Assembly (NCBI RefSeq): GCF_038725785.1
Contig: NZ_CP109796.1
Span: 6,572,501 to 6,636,500 of the forward strand
Length of the DNA: 64,000 nt
Direction: 5' to 3'
Source: Termitidicoccus mucosus
GTDB lineage: Bacteria; Verrucomicrobiota; Verrucomicrobiia; Opitutales; Opitutaceae
Shown: in pieces, positions 27,670 to 37,341 of the stretch
Layout of the letters: every line of letters begins with the position of its first letter
How positions within the stretch are numbered: position 1 is the first letter of the stretch
Made by a program: the position numbers and the translations under genes
The notes under the pieces: generated by a model
What the model was told of the DNA's origin: nothing
Seen by the model: the letters and a program-made list of their open reading frames with translations, nothing else
Database searches by the model: none

Positions 27670-29910
27670 TCACGCCGCCGCCGCGAGGCCGCTGCGTTTC
27701 AGCAGCGCGTCGAGCTCCGGCTCGCGCCCCATGAAGGCGCGGAAAAGCATCGCCGGGTCCTCTGAGTTGCCCTTGCTCAGGATGTGCTCCACGAAGGCCG
27801 CGCCGGTCGCGGCGTTGAAAATGCCCTCGCGCTGGAAGCGCGTGAAGGCGTCCGCGTCGAGCACCTCCGCCCATTTGTAGGAATAATAGCCCGCCGCATA
27901 ACCGACCGGGTCGGCGAAGATGTGGTTGAAACGTTTCACGCTGGTCGGCGCGGGCGGATTGGTCGGCACGAGGCAGTCGGCGATGAGCGGGCGCACCGCC
28001 GCCTCGACGTCGGCCCCCTGCGCCGCGAACTCGCCCGCGCGCAGGTGCAGCAGCAGATCCATTTTGCCGAACGAAAGCTGGCGCATCATCGCGCAGGCGG
28101 AGCGGAAGTTTTTCGCCGCGATCATCTTCCCGAACAGCTCCTCCGGGATGGGCGCGCCGGTCTCGTGATGGCGCGCGAAGAGGTCGAGGCTCTCGCGCTC
28201 CCAGCACCAGTTTTCCATGATCTGCGAGGGCAGCTCGACGAAGTCCCAGGCGACATTCACGCCGTTGAGCGACTTGACCTCCACCTCGCCGAGCAGGTGG
28301 TGCATGAGATGCCCGAACTCGTGGAAAATCGTCTCGACCTCGCGGTGTGTGAGCAGCGCGGGCCTGCCGTCGGCGGGCGGCGTCATGTTGCCGCAGATGA
28401 GGCCGAGATGCGGGGCGCGCGATCCGTCGGGCTGCGGCCCGCCGGTGAGCAGGTAGTTCATCCATGCGCCGCCGCGCTTCGACTCGCGCGGATGCCAGTC
28501 GGCGTAGAACGAGCCGACGCGGCGGCCGGCGCGGTCGCGCATGTCGTAGAATTTCACCTCGGGATGCCAGACCTCGACGGAGCCGGCGGCCCGCTCCTGT
28601 ATTTGTAATCCGAATACGCGGTTGACCACGCCGAACAGCCCGGCGATGACGCGGTCCATGGGGAAGTAGGGGCGCAGCAGCTCCTCGTCGAAATCGTAGC
28701 GGGCCTTGCGCATCTTTTCCGACCAGTAGCCGGTCTCCCACGGCGCGAGGCGGGGGGCGGAATGCGGATTGTGGATTGCGGAATGCGGAATGACAAACCC
28801 TCCGGTCGCCGGAGTTTGGGCCGGGGTTTGGGCCGCGTTTTGCGTTTGTTTTTCCTCATTCCGCAATCCGCGTTCCGCATTCCGCATTTCCTTGAACTCC
28901 TCCAATTCGCGGCATTCGCGGGCAAAGGCGGCCTGCGTGCGCGCCTGCAAATCCGCAAGAAAGGCGAGCGCCTTTTCGCCGGACTTCGCCATGCGGCGCT
29001 CGAGCGTGAGCGCGGCGAAGTCGGGCTTGCCCAGCAGCGCGGCCTTCTCGGCGCGGAGGGCGAGGATTTTCGGAATGAGCGGGGTGTTGTCGTGCGGCGC
29101 GCGCGAACCGACGGCGGTGAACCCCTCCCAGATTTCGCGGCGCAGCGCGTCGTCGTCGAGATAGGTGAGCGCGGGCTCGAGCGAGGGCTGGTGCAGCGTG
29201 AAACGCCACGCGGGCTTGCCGGGCGCGCCGATCCCCTTCGACTCGGCGGAACGGCGCGCGGCGGCCTTCGCGTGCGCGGGCAGGCCGGCGAGGCGCGATT
29301 CGTCCTCGACCACGAGCTGCCAGGCATTGGTGGCGTCGAGCACGTTTTCCGAGTATTTCTGCGTGAGCTGCGCGAGCTCGCTTTGCAGCGCCTCCAGGCG
29401 CGCGCGCCTGTCGTCGGGCAGGTCGGCGCCCTGCTGGCGGAAATCGAGCACGGTCTCGTCGAGGAAACGCTTGTGCACGCCGCGCAGCCCCGCCGCCGCC
29501 GCCGTGGCGGCAAAGGTTTTCAGGCGCGCCCAGAGCGCGGCGTTGAGCGGGATGCGCGCGAAAAACGCGGAGACCTTGGGCAGCATCGCGTTGTAGGCGT
29601 CGCGCAAAGCGGGCGAGTCGTTGACGGACTGGAGGTGCCCGACTTTTCCCCACGCCACGGAAAGGGGCTCGGTGGCGCGTTCGAGCGCGAGAAAGGTGTT
29701 TTCGTAGGTGAGCGCGGCGGGGTCGCGCGACGCGATGGCATCGATGGCGGCCTGCGCGCCGGTCAGGGCGCGCTCGATGTCCGGGCCGACATGCTCCGGC
29801 GTGAGCTGCGACCAGCGGATTTCGAAGGAGGAATCGAGAAAGGGATGTTCGGCGGAAGACGAGGACGCGGATGCGCCGGATGTTTTTTCCATGCCGACAT
29901 GCACCCGCAC
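27670..29910 (-). CDS. prlC: Oligopeptidase A, M3 family metallopeptidase
   Basis: A cytoplasmic zinc peptidase that degrades short peptides. The 746 aa contain the zinc motif in FHEFGHLMHHLLG (His-Glu-x-x-His near residue 527), the downstream WDFVELPSQIMENW and, near the C-terminus, FADPVGYAAGYYSYKWAEVL with the conserved Tyr-rich substrate loop. The family's average length is 680-700; the excess is explained by about 45 residues (starting KEMRNAERGLRNEE and ending IPHSAIHNPHSAP) encoded by an inverted-repeat element at 28757-28889. The insertion keeps the frame and lies between helical segments well before the zinc site, so activity may survive. Confidence 0.93.
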   Translation of the reverse strand: MRVHVGMEKTSGASASSSSAEHPFLDSSFEIRWSQLTPEHVGPDIERALTGAQAAIDAIASRDPAALTYENTFLALERATEPLSVAWGKVGHLQSVNDSPALRDAYNAMLPKVSAFFARIPLNAALWARLKTFAATAAAAGLRGVHKRFLDETVLDFRQQGADLPDDRRARLEALQSELAQLTQKYSENVLDATNAWQLVVEDESRLAGLPAHAKAAARRSAESKGIGAPGKPAWRFTLHQPSLEPALTYLDDDALRREIWEGFTAVGSRAPHDNTPLIPKILALRAEKAALLGKPDFAALTLERRMAKSGEKALAFLADLQARTQAAFARECRELEEFKEMRNAERGLRNEEKQTQNAAQTPAQTPATGGFVIPHSAIHNPHSAPRLAPWETGYWSEKMRKARYDFDEELLRPYFPMDRVIAGLFGVVNRVFGLQIQERAAGSVEVWHPEVKFYDMRDRAGRRVGSFYADWHPRESKRGGAWMNYLLTGGPQPDGSRAPHLGLICGNMTPPADGRPALLTHREVETIFHEFGHLMHHLLGEVEVKSLNGVNVAWDFVELPSQIMENWCWERESLDLFARHHETGAPIPEELFGKMIAAKNFRSACAMMRQLSFGKMDLLLHLRAGEFAAQGADVEAAVRPLIADCLVPTNPPAPTSVKRFNHIFADPVGYAAGYYSYKWAEVLDADAFTRFQREGIFNAATGAAFVEHILSKGNSEDPAMLFRAFMGREPELDALLKRSGLAAAA
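28757..28889. repeat. Inverted-repeat element inserted in-frame within prlC
   Basis: Left arm built from GGAATGCGGA/TTGTGGATTGCGGAATG units and right arm from the complementary CATTCCGCAATCCGC/GTTCCGCATTCC units, around a central portion with CCTCCGGTCGCCGGAG. It contains no stop in the prlC frame. Outside genes such ATTCCGCA-type repeats are typical intergenic elements. Confidence 0.8.
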
Positions 29911-30082
29911 CCAGCCGCGAATGTCAACAACGGCGCGGGCGCATTGAGCAAGGGAAACTCAAACTATTCCAGCAGGCAATTGAACGGTTCCATAAAGGGA
30001 AATTGGTTTTCAAAACCGCCCAATGATGGATGGTATGGTCCCCCTGTCTGTGCCACGCTCATTCTGTCTTCTCTCCTAAAAA

Positions 30083-30751
30083 ATGCCACATGCGCGCAAA
30101 CATACCCTCAGCGCCGCAACCGTCGTTATCCTGCTGTTTGCCGGCGGAATCATGATCGCATGGGAATGGGTGCATCGAGGATACCCTCTCCTTATCGAAA
30201 ACACACCCATGCCATCCACGCCGTCCATCCAGCAAGAAGCTCCAAGCTTCACCACGCTGGCCGGGAACGAGGAAATTCTCGTCACCTTCTATGCATTCCA
30301 TCCCCGCGACTACGCTCAGTTTTATCTCTTTTCAGGGAAAACGCCTTCGGAAATGCTGAGCTTCGACTGCACGGTCACATGGAGTGACTCCGACCGCCCC
30401 GTCATTGCTCCCGGAAAACTCGAAAACACCTACCCCCTTGCCCCATCTGATTTCACCGGCCTCGAGAAAATGCGCACGCTGCTGCGCAAACCACCGCCCG
30501 GCGACACCTGGTATCATGTCCATCCCGTGCATATCACGATCGCATACAGGCGCGACGGACGTCTTGTCGGTGAGGAACATTTTCAAGATGAACCCAGTTG
30601 GCTCCATGAATTTGAAATGGCAGCGGATGCGGAAGACGTGGCGCAGGCACGCGACCAAAGCGCCGTGGCCCTCGGCTTCGCTCCGTCGCTCCTCGATGGT
30701 CTTGTCACCCCATGGACAATAACCCGGCGCGCCCCCGTGCCCTCGCCTTGA
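30083..30751 (+). CDS. Hypothetical protein with N-terminal membrane anchor
   Basis: 222 aa. The N-terminus (TVVILLFAGGIMIAW) is a single hydrophobic helix after a basic MPHARKHT, so the protein is anchored to, or secreted across, the inner membrane. The rest is soluble with short beta-like stretches (ILVTFYAFHPRDYAQFYLF, TWYHVHPVHITIAYRRDGR) and an acidic region. I recognise no domain. It overlaps nothing and precedes gcvT by 86 bp; the gap of 172 bp before it holds no recognisable element. Lower GC and less biased codons than its neighbours suggest an accessory or weakly expressed gene. Confidence 0.6.
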   Translation: MPHARKHTLSAATVVILLFAGGIMIAWEWVHRGYPLLIENTPMPSTPSIQQEAPSFTTLAGNEEILVTFYAFHPRDYAQFYLFSGKTPSEMLSFDCTVTWSDSDRPVIAPGKLENTYPLAPSDFTGLEKMRTLLRKPPPGDTWYHVHPVHITIAYRRDGRLVGEEHFQDEPSWLHEFEMAADAEDVAQARDQSAVALGFAPSLLDGLVTPWTITRRAPVPSP

Positions 30752-30837
30752 GGGCCTTTTTCGCGCTATTCTCCCGCGCATTCTCTTCGCGAATGCGACT
30801 TGCCCGAAGCCCGGCAAGCCGTCCTAGTGTTGCCCGC

Positions 30838-31971
<1,134 letters not shown>

Positions 31972-32018
31972 TCCCTCGCCTCCTCCTCCTTAAGCTTCAA
32001 CTTAAACTCCAGAAAACC

Positions 32019-32402
32019 ATGAGCAACATTCCCGCCGATCTCAAATACGCGAAATCCCACGAATGGATCCGCCCCGGAGCCGACGGCATCGCCACCATCG
32101 GCATCACCGAATACGCGCAAAGCAGCCTCGGTGACATCACCTACGTGCAACTCCCGCAACCCGGAGCCGCGCTCAAGGCCGGCGATTCCTTCGGCGTGGT
32201 CGAATCCGTGAAAGCGGCCTCCGATCTCTACGCTCCGGTCGCCGGCACCGTCGTCGAGGTGAACGCCGGGCTCGATTCCGCCCCGGAGAAAGTGAACCAG
32301 GAGCCGTATGGTGGAGGCTGGATGCTGAAGCTCAAGATCGACGACCTCGCCGAACTCGACGCCCTGCTCGACGCCGCCGCCTACGCGGCGATCGTCGGCT
32401 GA
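32019..32402 (+). CDS. gcvH: Glycine cleavage system H protein (lipoyl carrier)
   Basis: A 127-aa lipoyl-domain protein that shuttles the aminomethyl group between the P, T and L proteins. It has [33 protein letters not shown], and the lipoylation site [14 protein letters not shown] (the Lys) followed by [20 protein letters not shown]. The length and motif order are normal. It is cotranscribed with gcvT. Confidence 0.97.
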   Translation: MSNIPADLKYAKSHEWIRPGADGIATIGITEYAQSSLGDITYVQLPQPGAALKAGDSFGVVESVKAASDLYAPVAGTVVEVNAGLDSAPEKVNQEPYGGGWMLKLKIDDLAELDALLDAAAYAAIVG

Positions 32403-32438
32403 AATATCCCTGGCGGCTGAGTGAAAAGGCGGCAGCAC

Positions 32439-32574
32439 GTAGCGCATCCCGGCCTGCCGTCGAAAACGATGGCGCGAAGCACCGCTGGCGTTTTTCCCTT
32501 AAAAATGCCGCGCTTCGCGTGACAGAATAACGACGGCAGGCAGGAATGCGCGTTGAACACCGTTGCCGCGCTAC
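32439..32574. repeat. REP/BIME-like repeat, IS-free copy
   Basis: Opens GTAGCGCATCCCGGCCTGCC and closes CGACGGCAGGCAGGAATGCG followed by CGTTGAACACCGTTGCCGCGCTAC. The right part matches the external flank of both IS110 copies (GTTGATCACCGTTGCTGCGCTAC), so this copy represents the site without an insertion. It fills most of the 198-bp gap between gcvH and the convergent sufS. Confidence 0.78.
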
Positions 32575-32600
32575 GGCGCGCCGCCGTTCTTAATGAACAT

Positions 32601-33836
32601 CTAGGTGAAAAACTTCAGGATCCGGCGCATGGAGGCGACGAGCACGTCGATTTCCCCGGGGGTGTTGTAAACATAGAAGCTCGCGCGCGTCGTGCTCGGC
32701 AGGCCGAGTTTTTTCATCAGCGGCTGGTTGCAATGGTGGCCGCCGCGCAGGGCGATGCCGTCCTGGTCGGCGAAGGTCACGACATCGTGTGCGTGCACGT
32801 CCTTGAAGGCAAAGCTCACCGTCCCGCCGCGTTTCGTGGAATCGACCGGGCCGAGGATGCGGATGCCGGGCAACCCGCGCAGCGCCTCGTAGCAAAGGGC
32901 GGCGAGGGCGGTGTCGTGCGCGGCGATGGCCGGACGGCCAAGCCCGTCGAGATAATCCATCGCGGCGCGCAGGCCGATGGCGTCGGCGACGTTGGGTGTG
33001 CCGGCCTCGAAACGTTCGGGCGACGGCTTCCAGGTGCTGCCGGAATACTCGACCGTGTTGATCATGCCGCCGCCGCCCTGCCAGGGCGGCATGGCGTCGA
33101 GGAGCTCGCGCCGGCCGTAGAGCACGCCGATGCCGGTCGGGCCGGCCATCTTGTGGCCGGAGAAGGCGAGAAAATCGCAGCCGAGGGCGCGCACGTCGAT
33201 GGGCTCATGCCCGATGGATTGCGCGGCGTCGATGAGCGTGAGCGCGCCAACCTTGCGGGCGCGGGCGCAGAGGTCGGCCACGGGATTGATGACGCCGAGG
33301 GTGTTCGAGATGTGCGTGAAGGCGAAGAGCTTCACCTCGGGCGTGAGCAGGCGGTCGAGCGCGTCGAGGTCGAGGCCGTGCTCCGCGTTTTCCCCGGAGA
33401 CAGGCACGTAGCGGAGCGTCGCGCCGGTGCGCTGCGTGATGAGCTGCCAGGGCACGAGGTTGGAGTGGTGCTCCATCTCGGTGATGAGCACGACGTCGCC
33501 GGGGCGGAGGTTGGCGGCGCCCCAGCTTTGCGCGACGAGGTTGATGGATTCGGTCGTGCCGCGGGTGAAGACGACCTCGGCGGGGTCGGCGGCGTTGATG
33601 AAGGTGGCGGCGCGGGCGCGGGCCGCCTCGTAGCCGTCGGTGGCGCGCATGGAGAGCGCGTGGAGGCCGCGATGCACGTTGCTGTTGTCGTGCTCGTAGT
33701 AGCGGGTGAGCGTGTCGATGACGGCGCGGGGCTTGTGCGTGGTCGCGGCGTTGTCGAGATAGACGAGCGGCTTGTTGCCGACTTGTTGGTGAAGGGTGGG
33801 AAAATCGAGGCGGATATGGGCGAAGGTGTCGGACAT
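32601..33836 (-). CDS. sufS: Cysteine desulfurase, SufS type
   Basis: A PLP enzyme that takes sulfur from cysteine for Fe-S cluster assembly. 411 aa. Visible: IRLDFPTLHQQV, LVYLDNAATTHKP, HRGLHALSMRAT, FTRGTTESINLVAQSW, the PLP-Lys segment FLAFSGHKMAGPTGIGVLYG, and RGGHHCNQPLMKKLG with the conserved Cys of group II desulfurases. It is followed on the same strand by a sufU partner lying upstream (33967-34380), forming a SufS-SufU pair. No sufBCD is in the window. Confidence 0.95.
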   Translation of the reverse strand: MSDTFAHIRLDFPTLHQQVGNKPLVYLDNAATTHKPRAVIDTLTRYYEHDNSNVHRGLHALSMRATDGYEAARARAATFINAADPAEVVFTRGTTESINLVAQSWGAANLRPGDVVLITEMEHHSNLVPWQLITQRTGATLRYVPVSGENAEHGLDLDALDRLLTPEVKLFAFTHISNTLGVINPVADLCARARKVGALTLIDAAQSIGHEPIDVRALGCDFLAFSGHKMAGPTGIGVLYGRRELLDAMPPWQGGGGMINTVEYSGSTWKPSPERFEAGTPNVADAIGLRAAMDYLDGLGRPAIAAHDTALAALCYEALRGLPGIRILGPVDSTKRGGTVSFAFKDVHAHDVVTFADQDGIALRGGHHCNQPLMKKLGLPSTTRASFYVYNTPGEIDVLVASMRRILKFFT

Positions 33837-33853
33837 GGTTTGGCGGAAATGGA

Positions 33854-33962
33854 CGAGTTATGATTTACGAATTACGATGGACGATGGACGATTTGGAGCT
33901 TCCGCGCCGGCGGAGGCATGGGAACGGTGATTTCCCAATCCTAAATCGTAAATCGTAATTTG
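33854..33962. repeat. Imperfect inverted repeat between sufU and sufS
   Basis: ATGATTTACGAATTACGATG at the left and CTAAATCGTAAATCGTAATT at the right are approximately complementary. Low complexity and AT-rich within GC-rich surroundings; it fills the 130-bp gap between the two genes. Confidence 0.55.
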
Positions 33963-33966
33963 TCCT

Positions 33967-34380
33967 TCATTTGAGCGCGTCGAGCGCGGCGTGCCAGGCG
34001 AGGGTGGCGCATTTGATGCGGGCGGGAAAGGCGTGCACGCCGGCAAACGCGGCCATCTCGCAAAATTCTCCGGGAGCGCGGCCGGTTTTCACGATGGCGG
34101 CAAACTCCTCGAAGGTCGCGGCGGCCTCGGCGGCGGTTTTTTCCTTGAGCAGCGTGGTCATGAGCGAGGCGGATGCCTGCGAGATGGCGCAGCCGGCGCC
34201 CTCGAAGGTGATTTCGGCGATGCGGTCGCCTTCGAGCCGCAGGTAAACCGTGCAGTGGTCGCCGCAAGTCGGGTTGTCGCCGGTGGCGACGCGCGTGGCG
34301 TCGGGCAGCTTGCGGCGGTTGCGCGGACGTTTGTTGTGGTCGAGGATGACGGATTGGTAGAGATCGTTGAGTTCGCTCAT
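33967..34380 (-). CDS. sufU: SufU-type Fe-S assembly / sulfur-transfer protein
   Basis: 137 aa from the ATG at 34380 (MSELNDLYQSVILDHNKRPR), chosen because it gives the family start; the frame extends 17 codons further without conservation. The zinc/sulfur-handling Cys residues are in NPTCGDHC, GAGCAISQASAS and RIKCATLAWHA. SufU accepts persulfide sulfur from SufS. It lies just upstream of sufS on the same strand, supporting the pairing. Confidence 0.92.
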   Translation of the reverse strand: MSELNDLYQSVILDHNKRPRNRRKLPDATRVATGDNPTCGDHCTVYLRLEGDRIAEITFEGAGCAISQASASLMTTLLKEKTAAEAAATFEEFAAIVKTGRAPGEFCEMAAFAGVHAFPARIKCATLAWHAALDALK

Positions 34381-34464
34381 GAAACGGTCCGCCACTGTTG
34401 ACGCAAAACGCGGGCATGGCAACCGCGGCATGCGCGGGGTGGGCGCGGAATGCCCGTCACCGGC

Positions 34465-35904
34465 TTACTTTTCCGGCGGCGCGGCGGGCGCTTCCCTGGC
34501 GGCGGCGCGATTGTCGCGCACGATCCGGCGCCCGTCCGAGATGCTGACGTAAACGATCATCGTCAGCAGCAGCAGCATGAAGACGCTTTGGGTGGCGGCG
34601 ATGAAGCGGGCGGGCAGGGCGCGTCCGCGGAGCTTGGCGATGGTCGCGAAGAGGATGTGTCCGCCATCGAGGACGGGGATCGGCAGCAGGTTGAAAATGG
34701 CGAGGCTGATGTTGATCAGGACGATGAAGGACAGCACCGAGACAAAGTCGTATTTCGCGATGACGCGGATTTGGTTCACGATGCCGATCGGTCCGGTCAT
34801 TTTGTCGAGGCCGATGTCGGAGCGCGGGTTGACGAGGCTGGAGAGGTTGCGCCAGGTGAGCGTGACGATGTTGTTGAATTGCGCCCACGGCGGGATGTGG
34901 GCGATGTGGGTGGAGTAGGCGCCGCGCAGCGCCACGCCGAGCCGGTAAACCGGCTCGCCTCCCGCGGCCTCGACGAGCCGGCGCGGCTCAGCCGTGGTCT
35001 CGCTTTCCTTGCCGTCGCGCAGGTAGGTGATGCGCAGCGCGGAGCCCTTGTGCAGGGCGATATAGTCCCGGATGAAGCTTTCGTATTGCACCGGCTCGCC
35101 GTCGAGATGGGTGATGATGTCGCCTTCAAGCAGGCCGGCCGCGGCCGCGGCGCTGCCGGGCGAGACCTGCGCGACAGTGACTTGCATGGAGGGCTCTATG
35201 CCGATGTCGCGAATCTCGTCCGCGGTGACGTAATGGGGATAGACATCCACATCGAAGACGCGGCCGTCGCGTTGCACCGAGAGGGTCGCTTTCGGCTCGC
35301 CTTGGGCGCCGCGCCCGGAGCCGAGGGCGATGAGGTAGCTGATGTCGGAGAGCGAGGAAACTTTTTTCCCGTCAACCGCGAGGATGGCGTCGCCGGGTTT
35401 GATGCCCGCGACAAATGCCGGGCCGGGCTCGGTCTTGCCGCCGGTGGCCTCGATGATCGGGCGGACCGAGCCGACCCGGTTGGTCTGCTCCTCGACCAGC
35501 ATGCGCTGGCCGACAACCCACACGATGGTGGCGAGCACGAGGGCAAACAGGACATTGAAGAAGGCCCCCGCCGCCGCGACGATGACCTTCGTGGTGTAGC
35601 TGACGGGCGGAAGCTTTTCCACCGCGACCGAGGACTCGCCTTCGATCGCGGCCATGTCTGCGAGTTGCGGCAGGGCGACATAGCCGCCCAGCGGAATCCA
35701 TGACAGGCGGTATTCGATGCCGTCCCGTCCGCGCCAGCCGAAGATTTTCGGGCCGAAGCCGATGGAAAACCGCTCCACTTTCATCCCCCGGCGGCGGGCG
35801 GCGAGAAAATGGCCGAGTTCGTGGACAAAAATCGACGCGCCGAGAAAAAACACGGCAAGCCCGAAAGCCCAGATATTGGAGAGGATGGCTTGGATAAATT
35901 GCAT
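34465..35904 (-). CDS. rseP: RIP metalloprotease RseP (site-2 protease, M50)
   Basis: An inner-membrane zinc protease that cleaves transmembrane substrates such as anti-sigma factors. 479 aa: first helix with the zinc site SIFVHELGHFLAARRRG (HELGH 28-32), IGFGPKIFGWRGRDGIEYRL, two PDZ domains (GIKPGDAILAVDGKKVSSLS and GLLEGDIITHLDGEPVQYES), and a late helix with FNLLPIPVLDGGHILF holding the third metal ligand. The start is normal. It lies upstream of, and on the same strand as, sufU-sufS with an 84-bp gap. Confidence 0.95.
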   Translation of the reverse strand: MQFIQAILSNIWAFGLAVFFLGASIFVHELGHFLAARRRGMKVERFSIGFGPKIFGWRGRDGIEYRLSWIPLGGYVALPQLADMAAIEGESSVAVEKLPPVSYTTKVIVAAAGAFFNVLFALVLATIVWVVGQRMLVEEQTNRVGSVRPIIEATGGKTEPGPAFVAGIKPGDAILAVDGKKVSSLSDISYLIALGSGRGAQGEPKATLSVQRDGRVFDVDVYPHYVTADEIRDIGIEPSMQVTVAQVSPGSAAAAAGLLEGDIITHLDGEPVQYESFIRDYIALHKGSALRITYLRDGKESETTAEPRRLVEAAGGEPVYRLGVALRGAYSTHIAHIPPWAQFNNIVTLTWRNLSSLVNPRSDIGLDKMTGPIGIVNQIRVIAKYDFVSVLSFIVLINISLAIFNLLPIPVLDGGHILFATIAKLRGRALPARFIAATQSVFMLLLLTMIVYVSISDGRRIVRDNRAAAREAPAAPPEK

Positions 35905-36024
35905 GTCGGAATGGAAGGGCAGGGCCGCCCGAAGCGGCGCCCATCGTGTGGAAAGTTATGACTGCGTCGAGGCCGGAGAGTTCAAAGTGGGGGGATATTT
36001 ATCGGCGACGCAAGTCCGGCGTGC

Positions 36025-36136
36025 GTAGCGCAGGCATCCTGCCTGCCGTCGAAAAGCTTTCGCGCGAAGCGCGGCATTTGTTAGAAAAAAGTCAACGGCG
36101 CTTCGCGCCTTCTGTTTCGATGGCGGGCAGGGATGC
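36025..36136. repeat. REP/BIME-like repeat flanking IS110 copy 2
   Basis: Opens GTAGC-GCAGGC-ATCCT-GCCTGC-CGTCG, a 6-bp-stem REP unit (36025-36051), then the spacer CGCGAAGCGCGGC ... GGCGCTTCGCGCC, then an inverted unit CGATGGCGGGCAGGGATGCC cut at the IS boundary. The other end of the repeat, GTTGATCACCGTTGCTGCGCTAC, resumes at 37291-37313 after the IS. Confidence 0.78.
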
Positions 36137-37290
36137 CTTATAGGACACTGGCCAAGACCGGCGCAGTTCTATAACGAAGCCGGTCTTGGCCAGTGGTTGG
36201 GGGAGGGGCGTCCTGCAGGACGCCCCTCCCCTGTCCGCCGAAAGTCTGATGGGATGCCATGAGCCCTTGAGCTCGCAGCGCAGCGACAGACCCGGCGGGC
36301 ACCGCTGGCAGCAACTCGAACCGTTGTCTGCGCCCTTGAGCGCGTCTCGATAAGAAGGAGTCCTGCCATGCCAAACCAATATAAACACATCGGCGTTGAT
36401 CTCGCCAAGTCCAGTTTCGTCGCGGACCTGCCCAAGGGCGTGACGAGCTTCGCGCAGAGCCCTGCGGGCCTGCTGCGTTTCCTCTCGCAGTTGCCCGCCC
36501 GCGCGTGGGTCGTCTGCGAGGCCACCGGCGGCTACGAAAGAGCCCTCGCGCGCGCCTGCCATCAGGCCGGCGTGCGCGTGAGCGTGGTCAACCCCAGGCG
36601 CGTGCGCCAGTTCGCCAGGTCCCAGGGCATCCTGGCCAAGACCGACCGCATCGACACCGGCCTGCTCAGCCTGTTCGCGCGCAAAACCGAAAAACTGCGC
36701 GCCAGCCGCGCGCCCGTCCAAGCCGAGGCGGTGCTGCGCGAACTGCTCCAGGCGCGCGAGGCCCTGGTCGAGGCGCTCAAGCACGAGACCAACCAGGCCG
36801 AGCACGCCACCGGCCTGCCCCTGCTCGAAGGCCTGGCCGCCGCGCGCCGCGCCCTGCTGGAGCGGCACATCAAGCAGATCGACGCCGAGATGCAACGCGT
36901 GATTGCCGCCGACCGCGACCTGGCGGACCGCGCCGCACGCTGCGCCCAGGTCCAGGGCGTCGGCCCGGTCACCACCGCCGCCGCTCTCGCCCTCATGCCC
37001 GAGCTCGCTCGAAAAGGGCCAGGCCGCCGCCCTGCTCGGCGTCGCACCCATCGCCGCCCAAAGCGGCACTTGCGACAAATCCCGCCACATCGAGGGCGGC
37101 CGCCACCGCCTGCGCAAAACCGTCTACATAGCCGCACTGAGCGCCGCGCGCCACAACCCCGTTCTCAGCGCCTTCTACCAGCGCCTCCGCGCACGCGGCA
37201 AACCCGTCAAAGTCGCTCTCTCCGCCCTCATGCGCAAACTCATCGAACTGCTCAATCTTCTCCTCAAATATCCCAACTTTTCCCTTGCGC
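36137..37290 (+). mobile_element. IS110-family insertion sequence, copy 2
   Basis: About 1.15 kb, nearly identical in sequence to copy 1 but in opposite orientation. The edges were placed by comparison with the empty repeat at 32439-32574: left at GGATGCC-TTATAGG (36131-36143), right at CCCTTGCGC-GTTGATC (37282-37297). No terminal inverted repeats or target duplication are seen. Confidence 0.75.
36138..36367 (+). ncRNA. Candidate IS110 bridge RNA region (copy 2)
   Basis: The non-coding end upstream of the transposase. It holds GGCCAAGACCGG and CCGGTCTTGGCC around a TTATA-containing loop (36149-36192) and the perfect palindrome GGGGCGTCCTGCAGGACGCC (within 36207-36234). A near-complementary version of the same stem in copy 1 differs at a few bases. 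Assignment by position and folding only. Confidence 0.35.
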
Positions 37291-37295
37291 GTTGA
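36368..37295 (+). pseudogene. IS110-family transposase, frameshifted (copy 2)
   Basis: Same DEDD start as copy 1 (HIGVDLAKSSF, CEATGGYE, KTDRID). After LMPEL (about residue 213) the frame shifts: copy 1 reads GAGCTCGGCTCGCTCG here, while this copy has GAGCTCGCTCG (37001-37011), a 5-bp deletion between short direct repeats. The continuation [20 protein letters not shown], with the catalytic Ser, lies in the other frame and runs intact to KYPNFSLAR. Unlike copy 1, the [15 protein letters not shown] region is correct. The break falls before the catalytic Ser, so the encoded protein should be inactive. Confidence 0.88.
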
Positions 37296-37341
37296 TCACC
37301 GTTGCTGCGCTACGAGGTTCCGCCTGCGCCGCCATGCCTCC

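Noticed and set aside
27593-28741. Long N-terminal extension of the NimA-like protein
   Set aside because: It is a shadow of prlC in another frame, Arg/Gly/Ala-rich and without similarity to the flavoprotein family.
30752-30837. Glycine riboswitch before gcvT
   Set aside because: The 86-bp leader is too short and shows no paired aptamer-like segments.
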